Source: Harmothoe impar (lineage: Eukaryota > Annelida > Polychaeta > Phyllodocida > Polynoidae). Taken from it: 64,000 nt of DNA. Below the pieces are notes generated by a model. That model did not search any database and was not told the origin of the DNA. It saw nothing but the letters and a program-made list of their open reading frames with translations. Numbering within the stretch: position 1 is the first letter of the stretch; every line of letters begins with the position of its first letter. A program made the translations under genes and the position numbers. Where the stretch lies: NCBI GenBank assembly GCA_947462335.1, contig OX381705.1, positions 3,214,703-3,278,702 of the forward strand, in the 5' to 3' direction. Of this stretch, positions 37,170 through 47,783 are shown in pieces.

Positions 37170-37600
37170 CAGAATCTCAGTGTCACTACCACTGACAGTG
37201 TCACTAACACTGACAGTGCCACTAACACTGACAGTGCCACTAACACTGACAGTGCCACTACCACTGACAGTGACACTAACACTGACAGTGACACTAACAC
37301 TGACAGTGACACTAACACTGACAGTGCCACTGACACTGACAGTGCCACGAACACTGACAGTGCCACTGACACTGACAGTGCCACGAACACTGACACTGCC
37401 ACTAACACTGACAGTGCCACTGACACTGACAGTGCCACTAACACTGCCAGTGCCAGTGACACTGACAGTGCCACTGACACTGACAGTGCCAGTGACAGTG
37501 TTGGAGACATTTGCTAAGGCTCAGTGAGTCTCAGTGCCACTGACACTGACAGTGACACTGCTGAGGCTGAGTGAGTCTCTGGCAGCTTCCCATTATTGGC
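37170..37600 (+). repeat. 6/18-bp minisatellite of CACTGACAGTGC
   Basis: Tandem units of CACTAACACTGACAGTGC with a 6-base sub-period (CACTGA), dense to about 37500 then degenerate. Repeated CACTGnCAGTG is itself palindromic, so each unit can form a small hairpin. Open frames here (about 120-139 codons) are repeat artefacts. Confidence 0.85.
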
Positions 37601-38547
37601 ATCTGCCAGCACTGGCAGCAGACACATACCTACAGCATTGTCTTCATGTCACACTTACATTAACCTTATAACAACCACTGTAGTTTACCATTGAGTCAAC
37701 CTGAATCAGGCTACATTAAGCATGCATTGTTGTGTCCACTCACCTATCTCGTATATCCTGTCTTACTGAGGGTTCTGAAGAGGTCTGGAGATACACCTAC
37801 ATAGTACATGTGTGCATGTTTTGATCTGTGCAGTCTCCTAGCAGGGAGCCAGTCCTTGGCACTAGTCTGGTAGCTCAAAGTGTCTGCATGGAGAGTGAGG
37901 TGGTTCCTGGGTTGCTATTGCTTGGTGCCGGTAGCACAGTTAGTGGAGGGGGGGCACTTTATAATTATTGTATATTTGGTCTACAGTATTGTATTTCTGG
38001 GAATGTTTTACCTCCCGGGGCTGGTTACCCGGGTTTCATTAAAAGTCTAGAGTATTGGCCAGTATTTATAAGCGCTGGGGTCTCAAGTGAGCAGGTTCTT
38101 ATCTTTTTTGAAAATGACTTTTTACCAAATTGAAATTTTCCTGTTTTCTCAGAAGAACCCAAGTTCTCACCAAAATCATTCACATAAGACTAATTTCTTT
38201 TCTTTTCAGCAGTCTATTCTATTGCAGTCTATTCTATTGCTTCCCTCCCACCCCCAAACTTTTGGCTGTAAATGCCCTAACAAGGTTAAAAATCAAAACC
38301 ACCTTTACAAGGGCAAGGGTTGTCAGAGGTCCAGCCGCACATATGTCAAAAAAGATGAGTGCCCCCCCCCCCCCCTTATAGATCCCAGGGAGGCACCAGT
38401 AGTGGCTGCAGCAGCACCAGCAGTCACACTGGTGTAGGGTACAGGTGTTTATACAGGTGTGGGTGTGGTGTGAGGGGGCTGACCTACTTACCCAGTTACC
38501 CCAAACCCACCCCTCCTTCTGCACCCAACCACTCACTGGGCACAAAA
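37601..38547. other. Intergenic, no gene recognised
   Basis: Unremarkable sequence with a CTATTCTATTGC duplication near 38215 and a poly-C run near 38360. Ends where duplication unit D begins. Confidence 0.4.
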
Positions 38548-38900
38548 AGGCTGGTGCTAGTGCATAGATTGATATTTAATTCTTTCTTTTTAATCTTAGT
38601 ATTATAATCATCAGGCCAATTCGGTTTTATTGATTTTGTGGGCCTCCTCTCATTTTAAACTGCATTCCTTTTTTGGTACAGAGCTTTTTTGCTAGGCTAA
38701 ATTCATTCTGAAACCTTAAATAAATATGAAAGGCACCTATCTAATTGTAACCTTTGTTGTGGTTGAATTATATCGACATAATTGGATGATTGACAGGTTT
38801 CGACCCCAGGTTATTGGATGACCTGGGGTCACACCTGTCAATCACTCCAGAAGACACATGCCCAAAATAGGCACAAAAGATGGCTGTAGAAGGTGTACTT
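38548..38900. repeat. Left edge of duplication unit D, with hairpin
   Basis: Collinear with the unit E start at 46848 (AAAGGCTGRTGCTAG, GATATTTARTT, GCCAATTYGGTTTTATTGA). It contains a foldback at 38787-38843 whose arms read GATTGACAGGTNTNGACCCC and its inverse around ATTGGATG; the same hairpin is at 47074-47130 and, in part, 63643-63680. Confidence 0.75.
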
Positions 38901-38907
38901 CATTAGA

Positions 38908-39236
38908 CTATGTCTCACCAAATCGATACAAGTTGAAAGTGTATGACCAGGTGCAATCTATGACTGGGTGCAGTCTATGACCAGGTGCAATCTATGACTG
39001 GCTGCAATCTATGAAGGCATGAAGGAAAAAGATGTACATGGAAAAAGGCTGGGAAAAGTTACAGATGTTTTAAGACTTTATAATTCTAATTTTATTCTAT
39101 TTTTTTTTTTTGTAAATCTTATGCTTGCCGGATAAGAATTGCACTTGGTCATAGATTGCACCCAGCCATGAACTGCACCCGGTCATAGATTGCACCCGGT
39201 TATACACTTTTAACATGTACCACTTTTGTGAGACAT
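38908..39236. mobile_element. 17-mer foldback element (copy 4)
   Basis: The left end TATGTCTCACCAAATCGAT is mirrored at the right; tandem GACCAGGTGCAATCTAT units inside each end. The variable part here is CAATCTAT. Confidence 0.75.
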
Positions 39237-39480
39237 GGCCATTACCACACTTGTATGCATAGAAGTGCCATTTGATTGTTACCAGGAAATTGAAGAAACA
39301 TACAAAGCAACTAAAAAGTGATCAACGAGACTATGCAAGAATTATAACAGTTTATTTCTTTCCACAAAAGTAAGACAGATCGAAATACAGAAAAATTAGA
39401 ATAGCAGTGTCATCAGGTAGAAAGTGAATATAATAACTTGATTAAAATTCTCACATCACATGAACGTCTCAAGATGAATT

Positions 39481-42400
39481 TCACTTATACCCGAGCACCT
39501 TCATGGCATTTGCAAGGTATTCTTCATCGTTCGGTGGCTTCCGTACATTCTTGATGTAGTTGTCCATACATCCAATACTGCACATCTTGGTGTAGTAGGT
39601 CTGTAACAAAAACAATGTACACATAAGGCCAGGAATTATGTGTTGTACTTACGTTACATCACCAAAGAAAAAGGGTAGGTAGGTTGATTTCCCCCCACAC
39701 ACATCGATAATGTGGTGAATTTACTACATTTCATAGATTTTATTTTCTGTGCTAAAAAGACCTGCGCATCAGTCTTTTTAGGAGAATATGGATGATTGTA
39801 CCATGAGGAGGGGGTAGTCGGCCATCTTGTCTGCACCAAAGTAGTCGGTGATGGACAGCAGGGCCTCCATCAGCCCCAGGTCTGCCAGGGTCAGCTTCTC
39901 TCCCACCAGGAAACCACTGCTGCTCTTCTCCAACGCCTGGGGTGGGAGGAAGGTATTCTAGTATTATCATTCAATATTATTTTTGATGGATGTAATCATA
40001 TGCTTTAACTAATTCATTAACTGACACAAGACATGTAATTAACTCTCAAGATTGATACTCTTACACTGTAAACGTAGATATTTTTAAATATCCACGAAAA
40101 TATGTACAGAGCGAATGTTTATACAGTATTGAATCAAATAGCCAAATTTCCGAAACCCGCGAATTTTAGTACCAGCAAAAATGTCCTTTTTATCAAATTC
40201 GCTAATTTTATACAAGCGAAAATATCTACATTTACAGTGTTTGTAAGAAAACATAGAAATGAAATTAGTAATATAAAGTGGTAAAACATATGTTAAATTT
40301 TCCGCCAATTTCAATCTACATCTGTAAATAAGCTGTTTTCTTTCAAGTCGGTCATAGATTGCACCCGATCATAGATTACACCCGGCCATAGGTTGCACCC
40401 GGTCATAGACATTCAACTTGGATCAATTTGGTGAGACATATATATACACCTTGTTGAAGACAGGTAGAAACTTGGGCAGGCTTGCCTCTACCACTGCCTT
40501 CACTTCCTCTACGTCTTTCAGCACCATGCCTAGGAACGGCAGCCAGAGGTCCCGGCTGCCTTCAAAGTACATGTCCACCCTGTAAGGAGAATGTTCTGTA
40601 GTCAGTGTATATTTATCATATTATGATAAATATAGTTCAATTTTTTTTCACAGACAACCCCTTTAGGGGCAAAGGAGTTGTGACAGGATAATAGATGCCG
40701 GGTGTAGCCAATAGTTACATTGGCATCAGCGAATACATATGCCATGATCATGTATTTATATAACCTATGAATCAGTTAAAATACATAAAAGGATGAAATA
40801 CATAGCGTAGCACCTTTTCCACCATAAAACCTCACATAAAATGCCACACCCCTAACTTTGACCAATTATATAAGCCGCAGAGGGGGTCTGAAAATTGTTA
40901 ATTTAGTAGTGCAGTATACTTGTATGAACTATCGTATAAGCTACACCTTATATAGGCATGTTTAGTATCAAAAGAAAGCTGAACTATCAAACAGAATTAA
41001 CTAACCATGCTTTTTCTGCAGCATCTTTTCCAGCAAGTGCTGTTTTGCCAGTCAGGTAACGTATTATAGCGTTAGTCTGAACAATATTCAATCCATCAAC
41101 TTTCAACAGGGGTACTTGATTGAATAGCAGGTCTCCGTCTGAAAATAAAAAGGTACAAAAAGGTACAACTGACAGTTTTGGCAAATAAGCTTTGGGGAAG
41201 CAAGTGTGCACAATGTTTATGATGAAGGGATAGATTGTCGTCCTGATGCATGAACTGCACTTGAGAGTATCAATCGATTATTATTGAATCAGTGTAAAAT
41301 CAGTGTAGAGTCAGTGTAAAATCAGTTTGGAAGCAATAAAAAAATCTGTTTAGAATCAGTATAGAACCAATGTGGAATCAGTATAGAATAAATATAGAAT
41401 CAGTGTAAAAGCAGTATAGAATCAGTGTATAGTCAGTATAGAATAAATTTAGAATCAGTATAGAATCAGTATTGAATTAGTGTAAAAGCAGTATAGAATC
41501 AGTATATGATCCGTATAGAATCAGTATCTAAGCATTATAGAATCAGTAAAGAATCAGTGGAGAATCAGTATAGGAACAGTATAGAATCAGTGTAAAAGTA
41601 GAATCTGTGTATGAGCAGTATAGGATCAGTATAGACGGTGTAAAAACAGTTTAGAATCAGTGTAAAATTCATGTAAAAGCAGTTTAGAATCAGTGTAAAA
41701 TCAGTATAGAAACAGTTTAGAATCAGTGTAAAATCGTGTAAAAGCAGTTTAGAAACAGTATAGAATCAGTATAATATCTTTACCATTGATCAGCTTCAGC
41801 ATCTCCGCACGTTCAGTCATGTGCACTTCTTTGAACTGAAAAAAGAGAAGAGTTTTCTTTATAATTAGTTGCTTGATGAAGTGGCGCTTTTTGAGGGGGA
41901 TGCCGCCCTTGTTTTTGGGGAATTTATGTTTTTCGGTGTAGAATTTAGCCAAATTGTGGATGGGTAAAACATTTCCAAAGCACCTCCCTCCCTGTTCAAA
42001 ATCCTGGATCTGCCACTGTAAGTAAAAGGACAATGTAGACAGGGAAGAAAAAAGGTGTGTTTCATCTTTTAAACAATTTACGCGGGCCTCACAGTTGACT
42101 CGCCAACTGTGGCATCGACTTGTTGACCACAACCTTGACTCAATCATGGACCATTGAAGCAATTTTAATATCTCCAAAGTGAACAAAAAATCCAAATTAA
42201 ATAAAAATATTTAGGGTAGGTCTTGTTTTGCTAGGCACACTGTAAAAACGGTGTCTTGCATTTATCTTAATTATCCATTTAGCCTAAGCACTTATCTCTT
42301 AAAATGTTTTCTTGTCCCGTTATCTAAATAAGTGTTCAAGTGCTAAACACTGTTTTTACAGTGTAGGGTCAGGTAGCCTGAAATACAACTTTTCCTCTTC

Positions 42401-42501
42401 TTTTTTTGACGTACCTTAATGTCAGCTGCACACATTATCATGCGGATGATTTCACTGCGGCCTCGGCCGTTAAAGTAAACCAGGACGGCTTCCTCAGACA
42501 T
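39481..42501 (-). CDS. Alpha-type glutathione S-transferase, gene D (6 exons, 218 aa)
   Basis: Exons in coding order: 42415-42501, 41784-41835, 41006-41138, 40450-40579, 39802-39936 and 39481-39600. Begins MSEEAVLVYFNGRGRSEI (Tyr9, Arg15). Exon 3 reads DGDLLFNQVPLLKVDG, so position 54 is Gln, as in mammalian alpha GSTs and unlike A-C. Gln67-Thr68 and Asp101 are kept. Exon 4 has GSRDLWLPFLGMVLKDVEEV. The C-terminus is NVRKPPNDEEYLANAMKVLG. Intron 2 carries a large 11-bp repeat array; intron 4 carries a half 17-mer foldback and a MITE. AATAAA on the - strand is at 39351-39356. It pairs with gene E as a recent duplicate. Confidence 0.93.
40065..40245. mobile_element. MITE, GTAAACSTAGATA family (copy 3)
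   Basis: CACTGTAAACGTAGATATTT at the left is mirrored by AAATATCTACATTTACAGTG at the right. Intron 4 of gene D. Confidence 0.75.
40335..40441. mobile_element. Half 17-mer foldback element in GST gene D intron 4
   Basis: Four CATAGATTGCACCCGGT units and the right end CAATTTGGTGAGACATATAT only; the left half is missing. Same intron position as the full, expanded copy in gene E. Confidence 0.7.
40800..40965. repeat. Fragment of the ATAAGCCGC MITE family in gene D intron 3
   Basis: CCATAAAACCTCACATAAAA, ATATAAGCCGCAGAGGGG and TCGTATAAGCTACACC; shared with gene E at 49725-49870, so inserted before the D/E duplication. Confidence 0.6.
41277..41780. repeat. 11-bp tandem repeat in intron 2 of GST gene D
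   Basis: About 45 degenerate units of CAGTATAGAAT / CAGTGTAAAAG, reaching to within a few bases of exon 2. Confidence 0.85.
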
Positions 42502-42619
42502 GGCTCACAGTGGTACAAAGTATTCTGAAAAGCAGGAACTGTGGTAAGTTGAGGCTCCGTCAGTGAGGCCCTGTGGTGGTTTCAGCAACGGGGTACACTT
42601 TATTGTACGTACTGCAGGG

Positions 42620-42922
42620 CACAGGTTTTAACAAGACTCAGCTTGGTGAGTGAGGAGGCTATACAGGATATCATAGGAAGGTGTGCAACTAAAAGTCTGC
42701 AGCTATCCTTGGACGTGACATAGACTCTACATACCAGTTTTTCCAATGAAAGAACCTAGGGTATGCAGTAGCACCACCTAGGGACTGCTGTGAACAATAC
42801 TGGTATGCAGAGTCTATTTGTCACGTCCAAGGATAGCTGCAGACTTTTAGTTGCACACCTTCCTATGATATACCCTGTATAGCCTCCTCACTCGCCAAGC
42901 TGAGGTCTTGTTAAAACCTGTG
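42620..42922. mobile_element. 303-bp hAT-type foldback MITE, 8-bp TSD CTGCAGGG
   Basis: CTGCAGGG flanks both ends (42612-42619, 42923-42930). Inverted arms of about 125 bp start CACAGGTTTTAACAAGAC and run through CTATCCTTGGACGTGACA. No ORF. The same insertion with the same duplication is in unit E (51834-52124), so it predates the D/E duplication. Confidence 0.85.
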
Positions 42923-42951
42923 CTGCAGGGTGACTGGAGTAGTGTTTCGTG

Positions 42952-44649
42952 CCCGGGGGGGGGGGGGGGGGCACTCCCTATCTTTTCTATAGTCATTATG
43001 TGTGAACATCACCTCAAATCTGGTACCCTTATCAAGGGGCGAAATTTTCAAAAATCATACCCTTTTCAAGGGAAAATGAATGGTATATGTGATTGATATC
43101 ACATGTGAACCAGGGCATCTGAACTTCTCTTCATATGTTACAGGAATAAAGAATTTCAGCTTTTGTCAACAGGCTGCCCTGATGATTTTTCATCTTTTTT
43201 TCGTTGTTCTCTGTGCAAACTAATGTTTAATCTTCACATCTGTGAAGATTGGGGAAGGTAATGGCAAAGATTGATTGTGTGATTTAAATCACAAATGACA
43301 CAGGGCTTAGTGGAGATGCAGAAAGAGGATCATAAAGAAAAGAAGGTCCACATAGGTCAAAACACCACTATTCCCCACCCTGAAGAATGGACTATGGCCC
43401 CAGGTGCTAAAACCCCGGCTAAGACTATTCTAGGTCTGATCATTCTTCAGGGGGGAGAAGCAGGGTGGACCATAGTGCTATATTTCTGGACTTAGGCCAA
43501 AGAAAAAAGTGGAGGGATTTTGTTTCAGGTAACATGGCCCCCTTTTTTCAATTTTTTGGGGTCGTGTTACCGGAAACAAACTTCTTTTTTTTTGGCCTAA
43601 GTATCCTTTACATGTACCGTGGTGGGGTGGGGGGTGGGAGGGGGGAGATTTCCGCCTCTCCCAACATGGGAGTTTGCCATTGTGTACACTCCTCCTCTAA
43701 GGTAAAGTGAGCCCCTCACATTACACATTTTAAGTTTGAGTATCTTTTATTTCAACATACGAAAAAAGTACATTTGTCAATGTACCGTTTACATTTTGGA
43801 CTATATCAATAATATGAGACTGTATCAATAAGTATCAGTAGGACTATGTTTTCAGTACATGTACCAGCAAGGCGTTCATAAAAATGGATCGATATTCTGT
43901 GTATTTCGATCATGTTCCGTGTAAAGTGGTGCCTTATCTTCATTTTCATGAAGGTTAGCTGATGCATATCAAAGTTTCCACCCACAGAGCGTCTCAAAAA
44001 GCGTCTCACCCGATTTTTATATAGGAACAAAGAGGATTCTGTGTAAAGGGACAGTCTAGGAAGGTCTGTGGTTTACATGAAAGCCCATACTTTAGCATTG
44101 AGCTGAAAAAGTTAGTTTTATGCTGTTTCAGTGACCTCTTTTTAAACTGAATTTTATACATGAAAAATACCTTTTTTTATTTCAATGTTTGATGGCATAG
44201 ATTGGCATTGATCAAAACTTGTTTCCTGCAGTATTTAAATATTTTATTGAACAATCTCAGACAGGAAAATTAGGCGGACAACATGTTGCATTTTTCGGAC
44301 GAAAAATGCAAAAATACCTGTCTCTAAAGAACCTGGCACAACTGTGCCCTGGTTCAATTAGCAAAAAGACAGACCTAAATCACAGATGACCCTGAAAAAT
44401 ATATCCTAATTATGGGTCACCCTGCAAAAAATCCCCTTCTCAAGGGTGACTAAGAAATATGAGAAAATAAAGTATTTTAAATTACCCTTCAAAGCTCTGA
44501 AAATTTACCCCTTTCTCCCAAAATTTGCTTAAAAAACACCCCTTATCAAGGGCCCTCGCGGGCCCGTGTCCAGGACCCAAAAACGGACCCTTTCCTTTGG
44601 AATCGTGTTCACACATGGTATCCAAATCCCAGGGAGTGGCCCCCCCAGG
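42952..44649. mobile_element. 1.7-kb element with CCCGGGGG ends, 8-bp TSD GTTTCGTG
   Basis: GTTTCGTG lies at 42944-42951 and 44650-44657. The ends read CCCGGGGGG(n)CACTCCCTA and, inverted at the right, CCCTGGGGGGGCCACTCCC. Unit E has an uninterrupted version of the site (near 52135-52160), confirming an insertion after the D/E split. The interior has repeated TACCCTTATCAAGGGGC-like stretches and a nested foldback at about 43490-43605 (GGCCAAAGAAAAAA / TTTTTTTTGGCC), but no transposase. Confidence 0.8.
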
Positions 44650-44765
44650 GTTTCGTGTCTACTTCTGCCAACCAGTTGGTGTATTGACATTCAGAAATGG
44701 AGCAAATACTGGCAGCCATGTGGTGTCTACTGATGTACGTTGTGCCATATAAGCTATGTACTTAG

Positions 44766-45851
44766 GGCTGTGTCTCACGACCTTGGACCAATGTTTTCAT
44801 CTCTGACCGGGTGCCAGCTCTGACCAGGTGCCAGCTCTGATCGGGTGCCAGCTCTGACCGGCCTGAATAAAAACGGGTTATTAAGGGCAGATGATGATGA
44901 AAATGGGCAACTAATGACTACCGTAAATTCCCGAGTACTACCCGCATCTCGCGTATAACCCGCACCTCGACTTTGGGAAATTCCTACAACCCGCACAGGG
45001 GGTCTGAGTGCTCCTAAGTAAAAACCCTCGTATAACCCGCACCTAGACTTTTAGTAGATTCCTAGACATTACCCATACCCTCCCACCCCCCCCCCCCTCT
45101 GCAAGAAGCCACATACTCTCTTTATATACATTGTATTTCTTTGGAGAATTTCACAGAAAACCAGATAAGTTTAGTTCCATTCGGTGTTTGACTTTTATTC
45201 CGGGGTAAAAGTACATCAAGATGGTGGAGGGCAGTTAAGTTGTTGGCGACGTTTCGGTTTAGTTTATAAACCTTCAATCAGGCAATATCCCTATATACTA
45301 GATACGTGGTACATGAGGTAGGGTGGACAAGGTGTGACCGGCACAGCACGTCGAGGGGGGGAGAGAAAGCTGTGACCGCTAAAGATGCAACATAATATAG
45401 CCTACCTGGAGCTGAGCTGGGGCTGAAGGGGAGTGTCACCCCCCCCACACACACACACACACACACAAGGAGGAAGCACTGTGGCGGTCACACCTTACAA
45501 CCCACTCCCCCTCCCTATGCTGGGAAGTTGGGAGTCATTTTAAAGCAATTTTTGAAACATCAAAATACAAAAACCCTCGTATTACCCGCACCTAGACTTT
45601 GGGAGAATCCTATAACCCGCATTGGCGATTTGGTTCACGTACTACCCGTGGGTAGTACGCTGGAATTTACGGTAGTTTAAAGAGTTATAACATCCATTAA
45701 CCTTTTCAGCCAAATTCTATCTACGTCTGCCTTAAATAACCCGTTTTTATTCAGGCCGGTCAGAGCTGGCACCCTGTCAGAGCTGGCACCCGGTCGGAGC
45801 TGGCACCCGGTCAGAGACAAAAACATTAGCCCAAGGTCGTGAGACACAACC
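44766..45851. mobile_element. 17-mer foldback element (copy 5) carrying a nested MITE
   Basis: GGCTGTGTCTCACGACC at the left and its inverse at the right, with TTAG on both sides (44762-44765, 45852-45855). Tandem units GACCGGGTGCCAGCTCT and the inverse lie inside each end. Unit E lacks it. A TA-flanked MITE is nested at 44921-45672. Confidence 0.8.
44921..45672. mobile_element. Nested TA-flanked MITE with CCGTAAATTC ends
   Basis: CCGTAAATTCCCGAGTACTA at the left against GGAATTTACGG at the right; TA at 44919-44920 and 45673-45674. Interior motifs CTCGTATAACCCGCACCTAG repeat. It holds a (CA)n microsatellite at about 45448-45468. Confidence 0.75.
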
Positions 45852-45854
45852 TTA

Positions 45855-45974
45855 GGGAGTGTTCATTTATTAATTGCAAGGGGGATGGTGAATTTTTTGG
45901 CAGAGGCATGAAAATCTTGCACACCCCTCCACCCCCCCAATCCCTCCTCCTGTAACTAATAAATGAACACTCCC
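45855..45974. mobile_element. Harbinger-type MITE, TTA duplication (unit D)
   Basis: GGGAGTGTTCATTTATTAAT to ATAAATGAACACTCCC, flanked by TTA. The same site is occupied in unit E (52261-52524), there with a longer interior. Confidence 0.8.
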
Positions 45975-46515
45975 TTAACTGTATAAAACCGTATGCATGT
46001 TTCCCATAGGGTCTGCCTTACTTTTTACTGACTGTTACTAGTGTGTGAGTAGGATATGTGGCAACCTGTCAGACATTATATCTGTGGGTGTAGAGGGGTC
46101 AGCAGTGACCTGGTGACCCATCTACACCCACAGATACTGTGTCTGAGTGGTGGCCGTTCCCCAGCCCACCTCCGACCTGTGCAATAATCTAAGTGACATG
46201 ACAACATTCAGGCAACTTGGGCTATAGTAAGATTTGTCTAAAACAGTGAATTTGTGATCTGGAGCCCTTAATTTCAGCGAATTTCCAACCTGATGTGGTG
46301 ACCCCTCAGTACCCCATATCTCATAAAGGTAAAAGCTGCCCTTACCTACCTCGGTTATCAGGTGTCCTATGCTGTGCCTGGATGGATGGATGGATGGAGA
46401 GACTGTGGGTCACTCTACTGTCTATTGGAGTAGACTGTCCTGTATGAATAAACCGTTATCATGCCTGGATGTCTGGATGCATCTCAGCAAACAAAACTTG
46501 ACCTGCAAACCTTAG

Positions 46516-46747
46516 ACTAAAAAAACAGGGTTTTTTCAGGTCACCCGACCAACCCTATCAAAATAAGGCCGACGCTTCGTTATTTTATGCAATTTAGAAG
46601 AAATGTCCATATTTTTACCCTTTTTTGGTCAATTTTAGGGTCTTCGGAGAGGCTGGCTAGTACTTTCATGTTAAAAAGGAAAAAAAATCTGAACTACCAA
46701 CCCTGCATTTACTGCCCATGTTACCTGAAACAAACCTTTGTTTTTTG
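46516..46747. mobile_element. MITE with GGCCAAAAAACAAAGG-type ends
   Basis: Left AAAAAAACAGGGTTTTTTCAG; right inverse GGCCAAAAAACAAAGGTTTG. TTA flanks both sides. The paralogous sequence right of the giant palindrome (63111-63150) lacks it, giving an empty site. Confidence 0.6.
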
Positions 46748-46847
46748 GCCTTACTACCAGTAGAGAGATAACCACTCCGAATAGTGATAAGGAACTGATA
46801 TCAGAGTTTAAAACTTTGATATCGGACCTTAAAACCTCGATTATAAA

Positions 46848-47200
46848 AGGCTGATGCTAGGGCATACCTTGATATTTAGTTTGTTTTAAATCTAAGTATT
46901 GTAATCATTAGGCCAATTTGGTTTTATTGATTTTGCTGGTCTCCTGTCCTTTTTAAAGTGCATTCCTTTTTTTTGTGCAGAGCTTTTTTGTTGTGCTAAA
47001 TTCATTCTGAGCCCTCAGATAAATATGAAAGTGTGACCATTGTTGTGGTTTAATTGGATCAAAATACTGGGATGATTGACAGGTGTGACCCCAGGTTATT
47101 GGATGACCTGGAATCACATCTGTCAATCACTCCAGAAGTATGCCCCAAATAGGCACAAAAGATGGCTATAGAACTTAAAAGGTATACTTCATTAGGCTGT
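46848..47200. repeat. Left edge of duplication unit E
   Basis: Collinear with 38548-38900, including the GATTGACAGGTGTGACCCC hairpin at 47074-47130. Confidence 0.75.
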
Positions 47201-47207
47201 GTCTCAC

Positions 47208-47512
47208 CAAATCAATGCAAATTGAAAGCATATGACCAGGTGCAATCTATGACCAGGTACAATCTATAACTGGATGCAATCTATGACTGGGTGCAATCGG
47301 CTTGAAAGAAAAGTTAGCTTGGTTTAGTTAGGGTAGATGTACATAGAAAAGGCTGGAAAAGGTTACCGGATGTATTAAGACTCTATTATACTAATTTTCT
47401 TTTATTTCAATTCAAAATAAAATTCATACTTGCCGGTCATAAACTGCACCCAATCATAGATTGCACCCGGGCATAGACTTTCAACTTGTATTGATTAAAT
47501 TTGGTGACACAT
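47208..47512. mobile_element. 17-mer foldback element (copy 6)
   Basis: Same position in unit E as copy 4 in unit D: TGTCTCACCAAATCAATGC at the left, GACCAGGTGCAATCTAT units, mirrored right end. Confidence 0.7.
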
Positions 47513-47783
47513 GACCACACTCGTGTGTATACAAATTGAAGCTCATACATAGCAACTAAAAAGTGATCAACAAGACTATGTAAGAACCATCACAGTTTAT
47601 TTTTGTCTTTCCCAAAGGGAAGGGAAGGAATACAGAAAAGTTAAAATAGCAGTGTCATCAGGTAGAATGTGAATATAATAGAATGAATGTCCTCAATTAA
47701 AATTCTCCAATAAGCTAGTCCTTGGCACTAGCCATGAACGTGAAAGGAGAATGTCTCAAGATGAATGTACAATCCATTTTCAC

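Noticed and set aside
37108..37527. Frames of 119-139 codons rich in Thr/Asp/Ser or Leu/Thr
   Set aside because: CACTGACAGTGC minisatellite read in three frames on two strands; no unique sequence.
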